NCBI GenBank assembly: GCA_938009275.1
Contig: CALLHY010000057.1
Span: 85,847 to 149,846 of the forward strand
Source: an uncultured bacterium
GTDB lineage: Bacteria; Cloacimonadota; Cloacimonadia; Cloacimonadales; Cloacimonadaceae
Direction of reading: 5' to 3'
DNA: 64,000 nt
Shown here in pieces: positions 35,962-45,436 of the stretch (the stretch's first letter is position 1; every line of letters starts with the position of its first letter). Under the pieces are notes generated by a model, which worked only from the letters and a program-made list of their open reading frames with translations, ran no database searches and was not told where the DNA came from. Both the position numbers and the translations under genes were made by a program.

Positions 35962-37273
35962 GCACATTTTGATAGTGGAAGACAATCCTGATACTCTGAA
36001 CATGCTGTCCCGAAAGATTAAAGCCAAGGGATGGCAAACCTATTTGGCAGCAGACGTTCCGCAAGCATTAAAACTGCTGGAAACAATTGCCATTGATCTG
36101 GTGTTAACGGATTATAAAATGCCCAAGATTACCGGATTAGACCTGATTAAGCACCTGCATAGCCATTACCGCAACATACCTGTAATCATGATTACAGGAT
36201 ATCCCAGCATTGAAGGAGCTGTAGAAGCCGTTAAGGTAGGGGCAGAAGAATATCTTAGCAAGCCATTTACCGATGATGAGCTCTTTAAAGCCATAGAAAA
36301 TGCCATTCTAAAGGTAAGGCAACGAAAAAGCAAGTCCGAAACCCTGGCAAGCAATCCCTTCGGACTAATCGGCAATTCGGAACAGATGCAAGAGCTGTAT
36401 AGAAAGATTCAGAAATCCACTACCAACAATGCAACTGTGCTTATTCAAGGTGAGAGCGGAACTGGCAAAGAACTGGTTGCCCGTGCTATTCACTACCATT
36501 CGCACCATAGCAAAGCACCTTTTGTGCCTGTTAACTGCGGGGCAATTCCCGACAGCCTCCTGGAAGCAGAGCTTTTTGGTTATTTAAAGGGATCATTTAC
36601 TGGAGCGAATGAAACCCGTGCCGGGTATTTCCTTACTGCTGACGGGGGCAGCGTATTTCTAGACGAGATAAGCGAAACATCGCTTTCGATGCAGGTTAAG
36701 CTACTTCGTGTGCTTCAGGATAAGCAAATAAGCATGATAGGCTCAAAAACACCTCGAAAGGTTAATGTGCGAATTATTGCCGCTACGAATAAAGACCTGC
36801 CTTTGCTGGTAAAGCAAGGCGGCTTTAGAGAAGACCTGTATTTTAGATTAAATGTGCTTCCCATCTGCATTCCTCCGCTTAGGGAGCACCCGGAAGACAT
36901 TGAGCTCTTAACTCACCATTTCCTGAAGAAATATGCCACAGAAAACTCAATGCCCATACCCAGCATCAGCGATGAAGTGCTAAAGGCTCTAAAGACTTAT
37001 AGCTGGCCTGGTAATGTACGTGAACTGGAAAACCTTGTTTACCGGATGGTAATTATGTGTGAAGGTCAAAGCATTTGCACACCAGACCTGCCTTCATATA
37101 TGAAGTTTACCATTTCTCAACCCCAAAACCTTAACCGGACTCTGCAAGAGGTTGAGCGAGAATACATAAAAGCCGTGCTTGTCTCTGTTGGTGATAATAA
37201 AACCCTGGCGGCTAACATATTGGGTATTGACAGAAAAACCCTGTATAATAAAATAAGAGAAATCGTCGATTAG
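35948..37273 (+). CDS. NtrC-family sigma-54 response regulator
   Basis: A 441-residue activator of sigma-54 promoters. The N-terminal receiver has the acidic pair Glu11-Asp12, phospho-acceptor Asp55, Thr83 and Lys105. The AAA+ domain has Walker A GESGTGKE, the sigma-54-contact loop as GSFTGA (the consensus is GAFTGA) and Walker B SVFLDEI. A Fis-type helix-turn-helix ends the protein (LAANILGIDRKTLYNKI). It overlaps the kinase gene by 14 bases and must be its partner. Targets are not known; a -24/-12 promoter was not found nearby. Confidence 0.92.
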   Translation: MNAPEHILIVEDNPDTLNMLSRKIKAKGWQTYLAADVPQALKLLETIAIDLVLTDYKMPKITGLDLIKHLHSHYRNIPVIMITGYPSIEGAVEAVKVGAEEYLSKPFTDDELFKAIENAILKVRQRKSKSETLASNPFGLIGNSEQMQELYRKIQKSTTNNATVLIQGESGTGKELVARAIHYHSHHSKAPFVPVNCGAIPDSLLEAELFGYLKGSFTGANETRAGYFLTADGGSVFLDEISETSLSMQVKLLRVLQDKQISMIGSKTPRKVNVRIIAATNKDLPLLVKQGGFREDLYFRLNVLPICIPPLREHPEDIELLTHHFLKKYATENSMPIPSISDEVLKALKTYSWPGNVRELENLVYRMVIMCEGQSICTPDLPSYMKFTISQPQNLNRTLQEVEREYIKAVLVSVGDNKTLAANILGIDRKTLYNKIREIVD

Positions 37274-37283
37274 GGAGAATGAT

Positions 37284-37853
37284 ATGTTCTTAAGCCTGGT
37301 GGAACAAAACAGAAGCTACAGACGCTTTCATCAACAGAAACGGATTTCGGAAGCAGAATTAACAGAATTGATCAGCCTTGCCAGGCTAAGCCCCAGTGCT
37401 GCAAATCTGCAAAACATTCGCTATTATCTGGTAACAGAAGCTGATGTCTGCGAAAGTGTATTTCCACATCTTAAATGGGCAAACTACTTAAGGTATTGGG
37501 ATGGCCCGGAACAAGGTGAGCGTCCCGCTGCATACATAATAATGCTTACCCCCATGGCTACTACACGATTTCACCATATAGACACAGGCATAGCAGCGCA
37601 AACCATCCTACTGGGTGCCACAGAAAAGGGGATGGGTGGCTGCATGATTGCTTCCGCTGATAAAGTGGAGATAAGAGAGCTATTTAACTTACCTGAGGCG
37701 ATGGAGATAAGCTTAGTAATAGCCATAGGCTATCCGGCAGAAAAAGTGGTGATAGACGAGATTGATGATCCTGATGATGTGGAATACTGGCGCGATGACG
37801 ACGGTATTCACCATGTGCCCAAACGCAGATTAAAAGAGCTAATATTGAACTAA
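37284..37853 (+). CDS. Nitroreductase family FMN protein
   Basis: A 189-residue protein with the nitroreductase pattern: NRSYRRFHQQKRISEAELTEL at the start, LARLSPSAANLQNIRYYLV (FMN contacts), DTGIAAQTILLGATEKGMGGCMIA, and a short C-terminus. Likely a homodimeric FMN oxidoreductase using NAD(P)H; the substrate is unknown. It begins ten bases after the response regulator, with GGGAGAATG as ribosome binding site, so it may belong to that operon. Confidence 0.85.
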   Translation: MFLSLVEQNRSYRRFHQQKRISEAELTELISLARLSPSAANLQNIRYYLVTEADVCESVFPHLKWANYLRYWDGPEQGERPAAYIIMLTPMATTRFHHIDTGIAAQTILLGATEKGMGGCMIASADKVEIRELFNLPEAMEISLVIAIGYPAEKVVIDEIDDPDDVEYWRDDDGIHHVPKRRLKELILN

Positions 37854-38209
37854 GTTTCTTCGTTTATGCCTTTCCTTGCAGTGATATGCTCAAAGATTAG
37901 CATGCTGCCTGCGATGAGTAAGGGTAACATGAACAGCACGTAAACCCACCAGTTACCTGATGAACGGATAATGTAGGCAAAACCCAGCATCATAAGTAAG
38001 CTAAATATTCCACTTACCACCGGCTGACTAAGGCTTATCCACAATAATACCAGAATGAAGATTAGTGGAATATTGTGAATTAGAAAGCCTAAAAGCATTA
38101 CTCCGATAGGTGCCTTTGAACCAAATACATCCAGGGAAAAAAGCATAGTAAACAAACCCAGCAGCATTAAAATACCGCGGGGAATCCAAAACATAAGACC
38201 TCGTTTCAT
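37850..38209 (-). CDS. Small integral membrane protein, unknown
   Basis: A 119-residue protein with four predicted membrane segments starting MKRGLMFWIPRGILMLLGLF. GGGAGAT sits just upstream of the ATG on the minus strand, which supports the start. It overlaps the convergent nitroreductase gene by four bases. No family recognised; related small four-helix proteins are common in this group of bacteria. Confidence 0.72.
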   Translation of the reverse strand: MKRGLMFWIPRGILMLLGLFTMLFSLDVFGSKAPIGVMLLGFLIHNIPLIFILVLLWISLSQPVVSGIFSLLMMLGFAYIIRSSGNWWVYVLFMLPLLIAGSMLIFEHITARKGINEET

Positions 38210-38374
38210 CCATATCTCCCATGTTCATTTTATGTTGCTTACATTATAATCGTGATTTTGGCAATTACTAATGGAATTGGTAACTAAGCAGCGTCGCTAC
38301 CCTTAGGAGCAGGTAATGCTTCTATTCCTGAAACTTAGACCTCAGGCCAGTATCTTTCGTCCACAAGAGACATA

Positions 38375-38461
38375 TTCCTTGAACGAATTACTAATGCATT
38401 ACGCATGAAATACGGATGGGATGCGTATTTCATGCGTAATGATAGGTGATTTGTTCAAGGA
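38375..38461. repeat. Dispersed palindromic element, copy 2
   Basis: Outer arms TCCTTGAAC (38376-38384) and GTTCAAGGA (38453-38461) are exact inverted repeats. The inner 17-bp arms, ATTACGCATGAAATACG (38398-38414) and CGTATTTCATGCGTAAT (38424-38440), surround GATGGGATG. Bases 38398-38438 are identical to 17862-17902. Confidence 0.9.
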
Positions 38462-38532
38462 TCGTAGAATTACCAAATAAACCTTCACAACCAATATGGC
38501 CTGTATCAGAGCTAAAACCACGAATATTTATC

Positions 38533-38560
38533 TTGACGTAATAACTTAGTTTCGTATTAA
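38533..38560 (+). promoter_or_regulatory. Promoter candidate for sppA
   Basis: TTGACG at 38533-38538, a 16-base spacer and TATTAA at 38555-38560 lie 85 bases before the sppA ATG. Both hexamers are near consensus and no other gene lies between. Confidence 0.5.
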
Positions 38561-38645
38561 TGTGTTCAGCGTGCAGGGAACACGCCTTCAATATCCGCAG
38601 GATGCAATTTTGGGAAAAGACTTTATTTAAAACGAAGGAGTTAGT

Positions 38646-41099
38646 ATGAATAACGTAACAAAACTATGTATTCTAATGGTTGCCCTGTGCGCAGCAATTG
38701 GGCTGTCGGCACAGAGTAACGTTCTTGCCACAGGTGGTGGATTGAAGAACTTCGATTTTCCCATTGCGGGCATCGATAACGTTTTTATTCCTCTCAGCAA
38801 TCCGTCATTACTGGGCACAGGAAATGCCAATGGCTTTGGATTTGCGCATCAGAGTATTGAAGATAAATGGCAAAAGAACTATTGGCTGTTCCTGAATGGA
38901 GATGGACTTAGCTACATTTATCAGAGAAACAACGGTAAAAATATCCACACTCTGGCCACAGGTAGCGAAGCATTACCTGTGCACATATTCCCCAATCTAT
39001 ATATGGGAACAAATTACGCCTGGACAGGCGATGTATTTAAGGAAGGTGACTTCCGTAGCGGTGTAACCTATCGTCCCACAGACTTTGCTTCTCTCGCCAT
39101 GACCTGGGACAATCCTTACAAGCAGTCCCCCAGTTATCGCGGTGGTGTTGCCCTTCGCCCCTTCGCGTTCACAGATGCAGTGGCAGATTATCGATTGGAA
39201 CTAAGCGCTGATATCAATTATGCCAAGGATGGGAAGGATTACAAGACATATAAGCCAAGCATTGGTGTGCAAACTCAAATATTAGACGGTTTGATGATTG
39301 GTGGAGCTTACAATATGGAAAGCGAAAGCACTATGCTTAGCTTTAGCATTGGCTCTAGAACTTCTTCAGCCGGTGCTGTGATGAACTCCAAAAAAGATTA
39401 TAGTGATGGCGTAGCCTATGCTCATTTTGGCGAAGAAAGTTACAAGCCATTTCTGGGAATTACTCCCAAAACATGGTATAACATGAATATGAAGGGTAAC
39501 ATTGTAAGCTATAAAGCACCCAAATATAAGTTTGGACCTATTAATATCTTCGATTCCAAAGACAAGTCTGTGGAAGCTGTGATTAGTGAGATAAACAAGG
39601 CAAAAGACGATCCCGCCGTGCATGGCATCCTGCTGCGCAACCCCTCCTTCAATACTTCCATGGCTTTGCAGCAGGAGATATTGGATGCCTTTGCCGCGTT
39701 TAAGGCGAGCGGTAAGAAGATTAGCTTCTATTACGACAACATCAGCAATGGTGGCTACATATTTGCCGCTTCCATAGCGGATGAGATTTATCTGAACCCG
39801 ATGGGCAGCATCGATCTGCGTGGGCTTTCTATCACCAGCCCTTACTTTAAAAATCTTCTAAACGAATTGGGTATAGAAACCCTGAACTTCCGCAGCCACA
39901 AATATAAGAATGCTGGCAATATGTTCTCTGAAACAGCTATGACCGATGCAGAACGCGAAGTGTACGACTCCATTCTTCAGAGTTTTTACAATCAACTTAC
40001 CGGAAGAATTGAGCAAGGCAGAGGTAACAAACTAAAGGCCAATGTAGATAGTATAATAGATAATGGCCCCTATTTTCTGGCACAAGATGCTGTGGAGAAA
40101 GGTTTGGTAGATGGTCTTATCTATGCCGATGAACTGGATAAGAAGCTGAAAGAGGATTCAAAGTTTTCTGCCAAAACCTCCAGTTTGCCAAATTATCGTG
40201 ATTACGATTGGTCGAAGCCGAAGGAGCATCAAATAGCCGTTATTTATGCCAGTGGCAACATTGTGATGGGGAAAGGCACTCCCGGACAGAAGATTGCTCA
40301 TGAAACCACGGTTGACCTTATCCGAAAGGCCAGGAAGAATAAGGCTTATAAGGGCATTATCCTGCGTGTGGACAGCGGTGGAGGCAGTGCTCAAGCGAGT
40401 GACATTATTCTGCGTGAACTGGAACTGGCTCAAACCGAGAACAAGAAGCCTGTTGTGGTTTCGATGGCAGGTGTCGCAGCGAGTGGTGGATACTACATCT
40501 CCTGCAAAGCAGATAGAATAGTAGCCGATCCTGCTACTATAACTGGTTCAATTGGAGTAATCGGATTGGTATTTAATGCCACAGATTTATTCAAAAAAGT
40601 AAAGGTAAATTGGTCAACAGTTAAGAAAGGTGAGAATGCAGATATGGGCTCCATGTTCCGTCCATGGAAAGAGAACGAGAAAGAAATGCTAACAGAAATG
40701 ATAGAATGGACTTATGAAGACTTTGTTAAGAAAGTGGATGAAGGCAGAAAGACCATGAACTTAGCCCAGGTACACGAACATGCTCAGGGAAGAGTGTGGA
40801 CGGGAGAACAAGCTCTGGAGATAGGATTGGTAGATGCACTGGGCGGGATGGACATTGCTAAAGAGCACATGAAGGAAGTTAGCGGTATTAAAGGCGAATT
40901 ACAGCTTGTAGATGCTACCAGTGCGGAAGGCGGGATTAGAGTAGACATGAATTCCAGCCCCTTACTGAGTATCGTGCCGATGAAAGCCATAGAGATGCTT
41001 AGCTCAGAATACATCAAGCTATATGAGATGTGGGAAGACTTCTCTCAGGAAAAAGCACTAATGCTTAGTCCCTACGCTCCTCAGGATACTCAATTCTAG
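38646..41099 (+). CDS. sppA: Signal peptide peptidase SppA with N-terminal barrel-like domain
   Basis: An 817-residue protease that degrades signal peptides in the membrane. It has a signal sequence (MNNVTKLCILMVALCAAIGL), then a beta-rich domain of about 270 residues resembling an outer-membrane barrel (repeated Gly-aromatic strands), then two tandem SppA halves. The catalytic pair of 67K-type SppA is present: Lys421 in RSHKYKNAG and Ser613 in VAASGGYYIS. E. coli SppA is about 618 residues and has no such extension. AAGGAG precedes the ATG. A bidirectional-looking terminator follows. Confidence 0.9.
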   Translation: MNNVTKLCILMVALCAAIGLSAQSNVLATGGGLKNFDFPIAGIDNVFIPLSNPSLLGTGNANGFGFAHQSIEDKWQKNYWLFLNGDGLSYIYQRNNGKNIHTLATGSEALPVHIFPNLYMGTNYAWTGDVFKEGDFRSGVTYRPTDFASLAMTWDNPYKQSPSYRGGVALRPFAFTDAVADYRLELSADINYAKDGKDYKTYKPSIGVQTQILDGLMIGGAYNMESESTMLSFSIGSRTSSAGAVMNSKKDYSDGVAYAHFGEESYKPFLGITPKTWYNMNMKGNIVSYKAPKYKFGPINIFDSKDKSVEAVISEINKAKDDPAVHGILLRNPSFNTSMALQQEILDAFAAFKASGKKISFYYDNISNGGYIFAASIADEIYLNPMGSIDLRGLSITSPYFKNLLNELGIETLNFRSHKYKNAGNMFSETAMTDAEREVYDSILQSFYNQLTGRIEQGRGNKLKANVDSIIDNGPYFLAQDAVEKGLVDGLIYADELDKKLKEDSKFSAKTSSLPNYRDYDWSKPKEHQIAVIYASGNIVMGKGTPGQKIAHETTVDLIRKARKNKAYKGIILRVDSGGGSAQASDIILRELELAQTENKKPVVVSMAGVAASGGYYISCKADRIVADPATITGSIGVIGLVFNATDLFKKVKVNWSTVKKGENADMGSMFRPWKENEKEMLTEMIEWTYEDFVKKVDEGRKTMNLAQVHEHAQGRVWTGEQALEIGLVDALGGMDIAKEHMKEVSGIKGELQLVDATSAEGGIRVDMNSSPLLSIVPMKAIEMLSSEYIKLYEMWEDFSQEKALMLSPYAPQDTQF

Positions 41100-41123
41100 T
41101 TAAGATATAATTAACCCATATAA

Positions 41124-41150
41124 AAGGGAAGAGCAAAACGCTCTTCCCTT
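41124..41150. terminator. Bidirectional terminator between convergent genes
   Basis: AAGGGAAGAGC (41124-41134) pairs perfectly with GCTCTTCCCTT (41140-41150) over AAAAC. It lies between sppA (+) and the methyltransferase (-), with a T-rich run on the + side and an A-rich run upstream. Confidence 0.85.
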
Positions 41151-41169
41151 TGTGTTTATTGCTTTGTGT

Positions 41170-41949
41170 TTATGGTTTGTGTGCCACCACCATAATGCCG
41201 GTGCCACTACTGTTCTTGCTACGAATATCAAGTTGCATCAGGATTTCAGAAACAGGATAAACTACAAGGTAATAAAGTATTAACAGGGGGTAAAGCTTTC
41301 TGGCAGCAAGCTGCATAGGGTATTTCATCATCAGTTTCCAGGAAATTCTTCCCCAGAAGCCGTAGGTATAAATGCTCTTGTCTATTACAAAGCCCGCGTT
41401 TATAAGCTTTACTTCCAACTCATCTTTAGCATAACCGGGGCGGACATGTTCGGCAGTGAACTTAGCAGCTGGATCAGTATCTGAGGGAGTGGAGATTATC
41501 AGCACACCACCTGGTACCAGAGCCGAGTGAAAGTTGGTAAGAACTGCCATATCATTTTCGATATGCTCCAAAATATCTATGGCGATAGCGAGGTCAAACA
41601 TACCTTTGGGCACATAGTCTTGCAGGTCTGCGGCTATATAACTAAAACGTTTGGGGGCAAAGGATGCGGCATAGTTTGCAAATGATGCCAGATAGTTACT
41701 TTTGAGGTCAGAGGCATGCACTGTGGCATGTTTCCAATTACTCAGCACAAAGCATGAATACTGACAAAAGCCAGCACCAGCGTCATAAAATCGTAAATCA
41801 TCACATTGTTTATAGCGTTTCAGCATCTCTCGTTTAATATATCTTTGCCTTAAAAGCAGAATATCCATTAGTCCATACAAAACTCGCCTCAAGGCGGGGA
41901 AGAGGCTAATGGCTGTTTCCAGCTTGTTTTTAAGTGGGTCATACTCCAT
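41170..41949 (-). CDS. Class I SAM-dependent methyltransferase
   Basis: A 259-residue protein. The SAM-binding fold shows FYDAGAGFCQYS (motif I), LAIAIDILEHIEND (motif IV region) and LVPGGVLIISTP (motif V). An aromatic, hydrophobic C-terminal segment (YPLLILYYLVVYPVSEILM) may associate with membranes, and the enzyme may act on a lipid or quinone. The start at 41949 has GGAG six bases upstream on the minus strand; a 20-residue longer frame from 42009 lacks one. It diverges from the PHP gene. Confidence 0.8.
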   Translation of the reverse strand: MEYDPLKNKLETAISLFPALRRVLYGLMDILLLRQRYIKREMLKRYKQCDDLRFYDAGAGFCQYSCFVLSNWKHATVHASDLKSNYLASFANYAASFAPKRFSYIAADLQDYVPKGMFDLAIAIDILEHIENDMAVLTNFHSALVPGGVLIISTPSDTDPAAKFTAEHVRPGYAKDELEVKLINAGFVIDKSIYTYGFWGRISWKLMMKYPMQLAARKLYPLLILYYLVVYPVSEILMQLDIRSKNSSGTGIMVVAHKP

Positions 41950-42068
41950 GATTACTCCATTGTCGTTCCAAATGTGTAGAATATTATTGCTTGCTGCCAT
42001 GAATGGCACTTAAAAAATCCATTGACTATTTTCAGCATCATCAGATTACGTCAACTGGAAAATTAGAT

Positions 42069-42926
42069 ATGATAGTAAAAGAAATAAAGACCATTAAGCG
42101 TATTAACTTGCATTTGCACACCAATGTATCGGACGGTGCCCTCAGCCCGGCGCGTCTGATAACAATGTCTCAGCAGATAGGCCTTGATCTGATATCCATT
42201 ACAGATCACGATACTGCCGATGCTTACAAGCAATTGCCAAGCGATGTTGCGCCTCTTCGCATACTACCCGGAATGGAGATAAGCTCTCAACATAAGGGCA
42301 ATGACGTACATATTCTTGCCTATGGATATGATTTTGATAATGCGGCACTTATCGAGATGACAGAAATGTATCTTATCGGCAGGCGTGAGCGAGCTGTAAA
42401 GATGATAAGTAAACTGGCAGAATTGGGCATGAAGATTAGTCTGGAGGAAGTGGTAGCCGTAGCAGGCAGCAGAGAACTGATAGTCCGCCCCCATATAGCC
42501 CAGGTGTTAGTTAGCAAAGGCTTTTGCCAAACCAAGAATGAAGCATTCGACAAGTATATTGGTAATTTCAAGCCGGCATTTTTCCCCAAGCCGGAAGTAA
42601 GCGTTACTGATGCCATAAAAGTGATACACGGTGCTGGTGGATTTGCCGTAATAGCCCACCCGGGAAAGCTGGCAAAAGCAGCTTATCTGGAAGAATTTAT
42701 CCCCATGGGCATAGATGGCATAGAAGTATGGCATCCGGATCATTACCAATGGGAGATAGACAATTTTATTGCTCTTGCCCAGAAGAATGGTTTGTATATG
42801 ACCGGAGGAAGTGACTTTCATGGTGAACAAGACAGGCACAATCTCTTCGATGTAATCCCGGTTCCGCAGGTGGTGCTAGATAGCGTTGCACTGCTTTGGC
42901 AGGAGTATCAATGCCGAATGAAATAA
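42069..42926 (+). CDS. PHP-domain phosphoesterase (RNase AM/TrpH family)
   Basis: A 285-residue metal-dependent phosphoesterase. Motif I INLHLHTNVSDG has the HxH pair, then ITDHD, PHIAQVL, VIAHPGKL and TGGSDFHG, all metal-binding residues of the PHP family. E. coli RNase AM (formerly YciV/TrpH) is about 290 residues and acts as a 5'-3' exonuclease maturing rRNA ends and on 3',5'-pAp; function here is inferred. Start ATG 42069 is chosen because the conserved segment begins soon after; ATG 42003 would add 22 unconserved residues. Confidence 0.85.
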   Translation: MIVKEIKTIKRINLHLHTNVSDGALSPARLITMSQQIGLDLISITDHDTADAYKQLPSDVAPLRILPGMEISSQHKGNDVHILAYGYDFDNAALIEMTEMYLIGRRERAVKMISKLAELGMKISLEEVVAVAGSRELIVRPHIAQVLVSKGFCQTKNEAFDKYIGNFKPAFFPKPEVSVTDAIKVIHGAGGFAVIAHPGKLAKAAYLEEFIPMGIDGIEVWHPDHYQWEIDNFIALAQKNGLYMTGGSDFHGEQDRHNLFDVIPVPQVVLDSVALLWQEYQCRMK

Positions 42927-43444
42927 GGCAAGATACTCTCGGGACGCAGCTTCCGGTGCATTTCCGCTATTCCCCCTTGTTACGTAGCTTCATGATTAGC
43001 GTTTCGTCCTTTGTTTCGGGCTACACGCTGTATTTCCTTATCCGCTATGTAAATGCCGGAACACCAATTTTTTTTAAGCTTTTGCCGCTTTTCATCATGT
43101 TTATTGCCATGGATAACTGCTTTAAGCACCTTACTACACTTAATAAAGTATCCTTTTACACCGATAGTGTTCACTTCAGTTATCTGCTAAAGAAAAAGGT
43201 GATAATACCCTATGCATTCGTACTGCACATGGAACTGCGCAGGCATATCGGCTATATGCTACAGCTTCGTTATACCGATGCAAACGGCAAAGAGAAGCTA
43301 TTCAGCTCGCCTGCTTCTTTCCCCAAAACTTTGGAGATAATGCTAATCCTTGCCGATTTATGCCCCAATGTAAAGCTTAGCGAAAAGCTTGGCAAAGCCT
43401 TTGAGCACATGCGCAGCACACCTGAGGTGGTAGATGCCAAATAG
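42911..43444 (+). CDS. Membrane protein with PH-like soluble domain, unknown
   Basis: A 177-residue protein with two hydrophobic segments (about 28-65) followed by a soluble beta-rich domain with alternating strands (VSFYTDSVHFSYLLKKK, IPYAFVLHMELRR), similar in layout to bacterial PH-like (bPH) domains. Function unknown. ATG 42911 has AGGAG at 42901-42905 and overlaps the PHP gene by 16 bases; it in turn overlaps patB by 11. This is a compact operon. Confidence 0.65.
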   Translation: MPNEIRQDTLGTQLPVHFRYSPLLRSFMISVSSFVSGYTLYFLIRYVNAGTPIFFKLLPLFIMFIAMDNCFKHLTTLNKVSFYTDSVHFSYLLKKKVIIPYAFVLHMELRRHIGYMLQLRYTDANGKEKLFSSPASFPKTLEIMLILADLCPNVKLSEKLGKAFEHMRSTPEVVDAK

Positions 43445-44594
43445 TTTCGACCAGCCAATAGGCCGTAAAGGAAGCGGATGCTTTAAGTATGATGCGCTTA
43501 ACCTGATATATGGCAGAGATGATTTGCTGCCTTTGTGGGTAGCAGATATGGATTTTGCAGTATCTGATGAGATAAGTTCTGCCCTTGCTGAGCGTTTGCA
43601 GCATCCGGTTTTTGGCTATAACCTGCGTTTAGATAGCTTCTATGAAGCCCTGCAGCTTTGGCAACAGAAGCGGTTTAACTGGGAAGTCAAACGGGAATGG
43701 GTGATTGCCACGCCTGGCATCGTGCCAGCCATTGCCTTATGTTTGCAATGCTTTACCGAGCCAGGTGACAGTGTTCTAATCCAAACTCCGGTTTACACGC
43801 CTTTTCATACCACTGTTACAGATCACAACAGGCAATTGCTTTGCTCTGCCTTGCAAAACGATAATGGGGTTTATAGCATAGACTGGGATGATTTTGAACG
43901 CAAGATATCACTTGCCAAGCTCTTCATACTTTGTAATCCTCACAATCCTGTAGGGCGTGTGTGGAGCACGGAAGAGCTTTCTAAGATGGGTGAGCTTTGC
44001 CGCAAGCATAAAGTAATCGTGTTTTCAGACGAGATACATGAAGATTTAATCTATCCCGGTTTTCGCCATATACCCTTTGCCTCTCTGGAAGACTTTTCCC
44101 AGTTCAGCATCACCGGAGTATCACCAGCCAAAAGCTTTAATGTAGCAGGTCTTGCAACTGCTGTAACCATAGTGCCAAATGCAGAGCTGCGGGATAAGCT
44201 GAATGCCATAAATAACAGGATGGCACTATATATGGGTAACAGCTTTGGTATAGCGGCATTTGTAGCTGCTTATGCCCAATCTGAGAACTGGCTGAATCAG
44301 CTTTTGCAATACCTTGCAGGCAACAGGGACTTTATAAGCCAGTTTATTCAAGAGAAGCTTCCCGAGATAATCCTTAGCCCCATAGAGGGAACTTACCTGG
44401 CCTGGATGGACTTTAGAGCTTGGCAACTGGACGACAACAGCCTGCAAGACATAATGGTGAATAAAGCCAGGCTCGCCCTGGAGCCGGGAATAAAATACGG
44501 TATAGAAGGCCGTGGATTCATGCGGCTAAACTTTGGCTGTCCACGCAGCACAATAGACGAAGCATTGCAGCGTATAAAAGATTTGCACAGATAG
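43434..44594 (+). CDS. patB: MalY/PatB-type PLP-dependent C-S lyase or aminotransferase
   Basis: A 386-residue fold-type I enzyme with WVADMDFAVSDEI near the N-terminus, FSDEIHEDLIYPG (PLP phosphate and pyridine contacts), Lys in SPAKSFNVAGL and RLNFGCPRS at the C-terminus. This pattern is typical of PatB/MalY cystathionine beta-lyase-like enzymes, which cleave C-S bonds of cysteine derivatives releasing pyruvate and ammonia. An aminotransferase role in the neighbouring dap pathway is also possible. Starts 11 bases inside the previous gene, with GAGGTG upstream. Confidence 0.82.
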   Translation: MPNSFDQPIGRKGSGCFKYDALNLIYGRDDLLPLWVADMDFAVSDEISSALAERLQHPVFGYNLRLDSFYEALQLWQQKRFNWEVKREWVIATPGIVPAIALCLQCFTEPGDSVLIQTPVYTPFHTTVTDHNRQLLCSALQNDNGVYSIDWDDFERKISLAKLFILCNPHNPVGRVWSTEELSKMGELCRKHKVIVFSDEIHEDLIYPGFRHIPFASLEDFSQFSITGVSPAKSFNVAGLATAVTIVPNAELRDKLNAINNRMALYMGNSFGIAAFVAAYAQSENWLNQLLQYLAGNRDFISQFIQEKLPEIILSPIEGTYLAWMDFRAWQLDDNSLQDIMVNKARLALEPGIKYGIEGRGFMRLNFGCPRSTIDEALQRIKDLHR

Positions 44595-44611
44595 GAAGGT
44601 ATCACACATTT

Positions 44612-45436
44612 ATGAAAGAAGCTATAACTAACTTATTCAACTCAAACCCCGCCATATACAACTCGGAAGATAGAAGCTTGTATGAGCAGTTTATTAACCA
44701 GCTAAATACTGGCAGCATCCGTGCATGCGATTGTCATAATGGCGAATGGGAAGTAAATCAATGGATTAAAATGGGCATCCTGATAGGATTTCGCATGGGT
44801 AAACTGGTGCAAATCCCATGGAGCAATTCCAAGCCCTTTTACGACAAAGACACTATTCAGGAAAAGCAATTTAACCTTAGCGACAAAATCCGCATTGTGC
44901 CTGGAGGCAGTTCTGCCCGCAATGGCTGTTACCTTGCTCCAGGTGTAACCATTATGCCTCCTGCCTTCATAAACATAGGTGCATGGGTGGACGAAGGCAC
45001 AATGGTGGATTCCCATGCATTAGTAGGAAGCTGTGCCCAGATAGGCAAAAGAGTGCATCTCTCTGCCGGAGCCATGATTGGCGGTGTTTTGGAACCCATC
45101 GGCTCCAGACCGGTAATAATAGAGGATGATGTTTTTGTAGGTGGGAACACTGGCATATATGAAGGCATTATAGTAAAAAGTAAAGCCGTGCTGGCTTCCG
45201 GAACTATTGTTACCTCATCCACGCCGATTTACGACAGCGTAAATAACTGCTTTCTGGATAAAGATAGTGGTGGTAGCTTCACCATTCCCGAAGGTGCAGT
45301 AGTGGTGCCGGGCTCACGCAGCATGAAGCACAATGCATCCTTTCATGTGTATTGCCCAATTATCATTAAGTATCGGGACTCTAAAACCGACGAGGCAGTA
45401 AAGCTTGAACAAGACCTGCGCAGCGTATTGGACTGA
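44612..45436 (+). CDS. dapD: Tetrahydrodipicolinate N-succinyltransferase DapD
   Basis: A 274-residue hexapeptide-repeat (left-handed beta-helix) acyltransferase: it succinylates tetrahydrodipicolinate in the lysine and meso-diaminopimelate pathway. The pattern MPPAFINIGAWVDEGTMVDSHALVGSCAQ with SAGAMIGGVLEP and VGGNTGIYEG is typical of DapD and the length matches. Starts 17 bases after patB. Two aminotransferases flank it, and one could be the next step (DapC). Confidence 0.93.
   Translation: MKEAITNLFNSNPAIYNSEDRSLYEQFINQLNTGSIRACDCHNGEWEVNQWIKMGILIGFRMGKLVQIPWSNSKPFYDKDTIQEKQFNLSDKIRIVPGGSSARNGCYLAPGVTIMPPAFINIGAWVDEGTMVDSHALVGSCAQIGKRVHLSAGAMIGGVLEPIGSRPVIIEDDVFVGGNTGIYEGIIVKSKAVLASGTIVTSSTPIYDSVNNCFLDKDSGGSFTIPEGAVVVPGSRSMKHNASFHVYCPIIIKYRDSKTDEAVKLEQDLRSVLD

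Larger units (their letters stand above)
38210..38645. other. Non-coding gap with repeat and promoter
   Basis: Contains copy 2 of the dispersed palindromic element (38375-38461) and a promoter-like sequence (38533-38560). No gene is seen. Confidence 0.75.
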
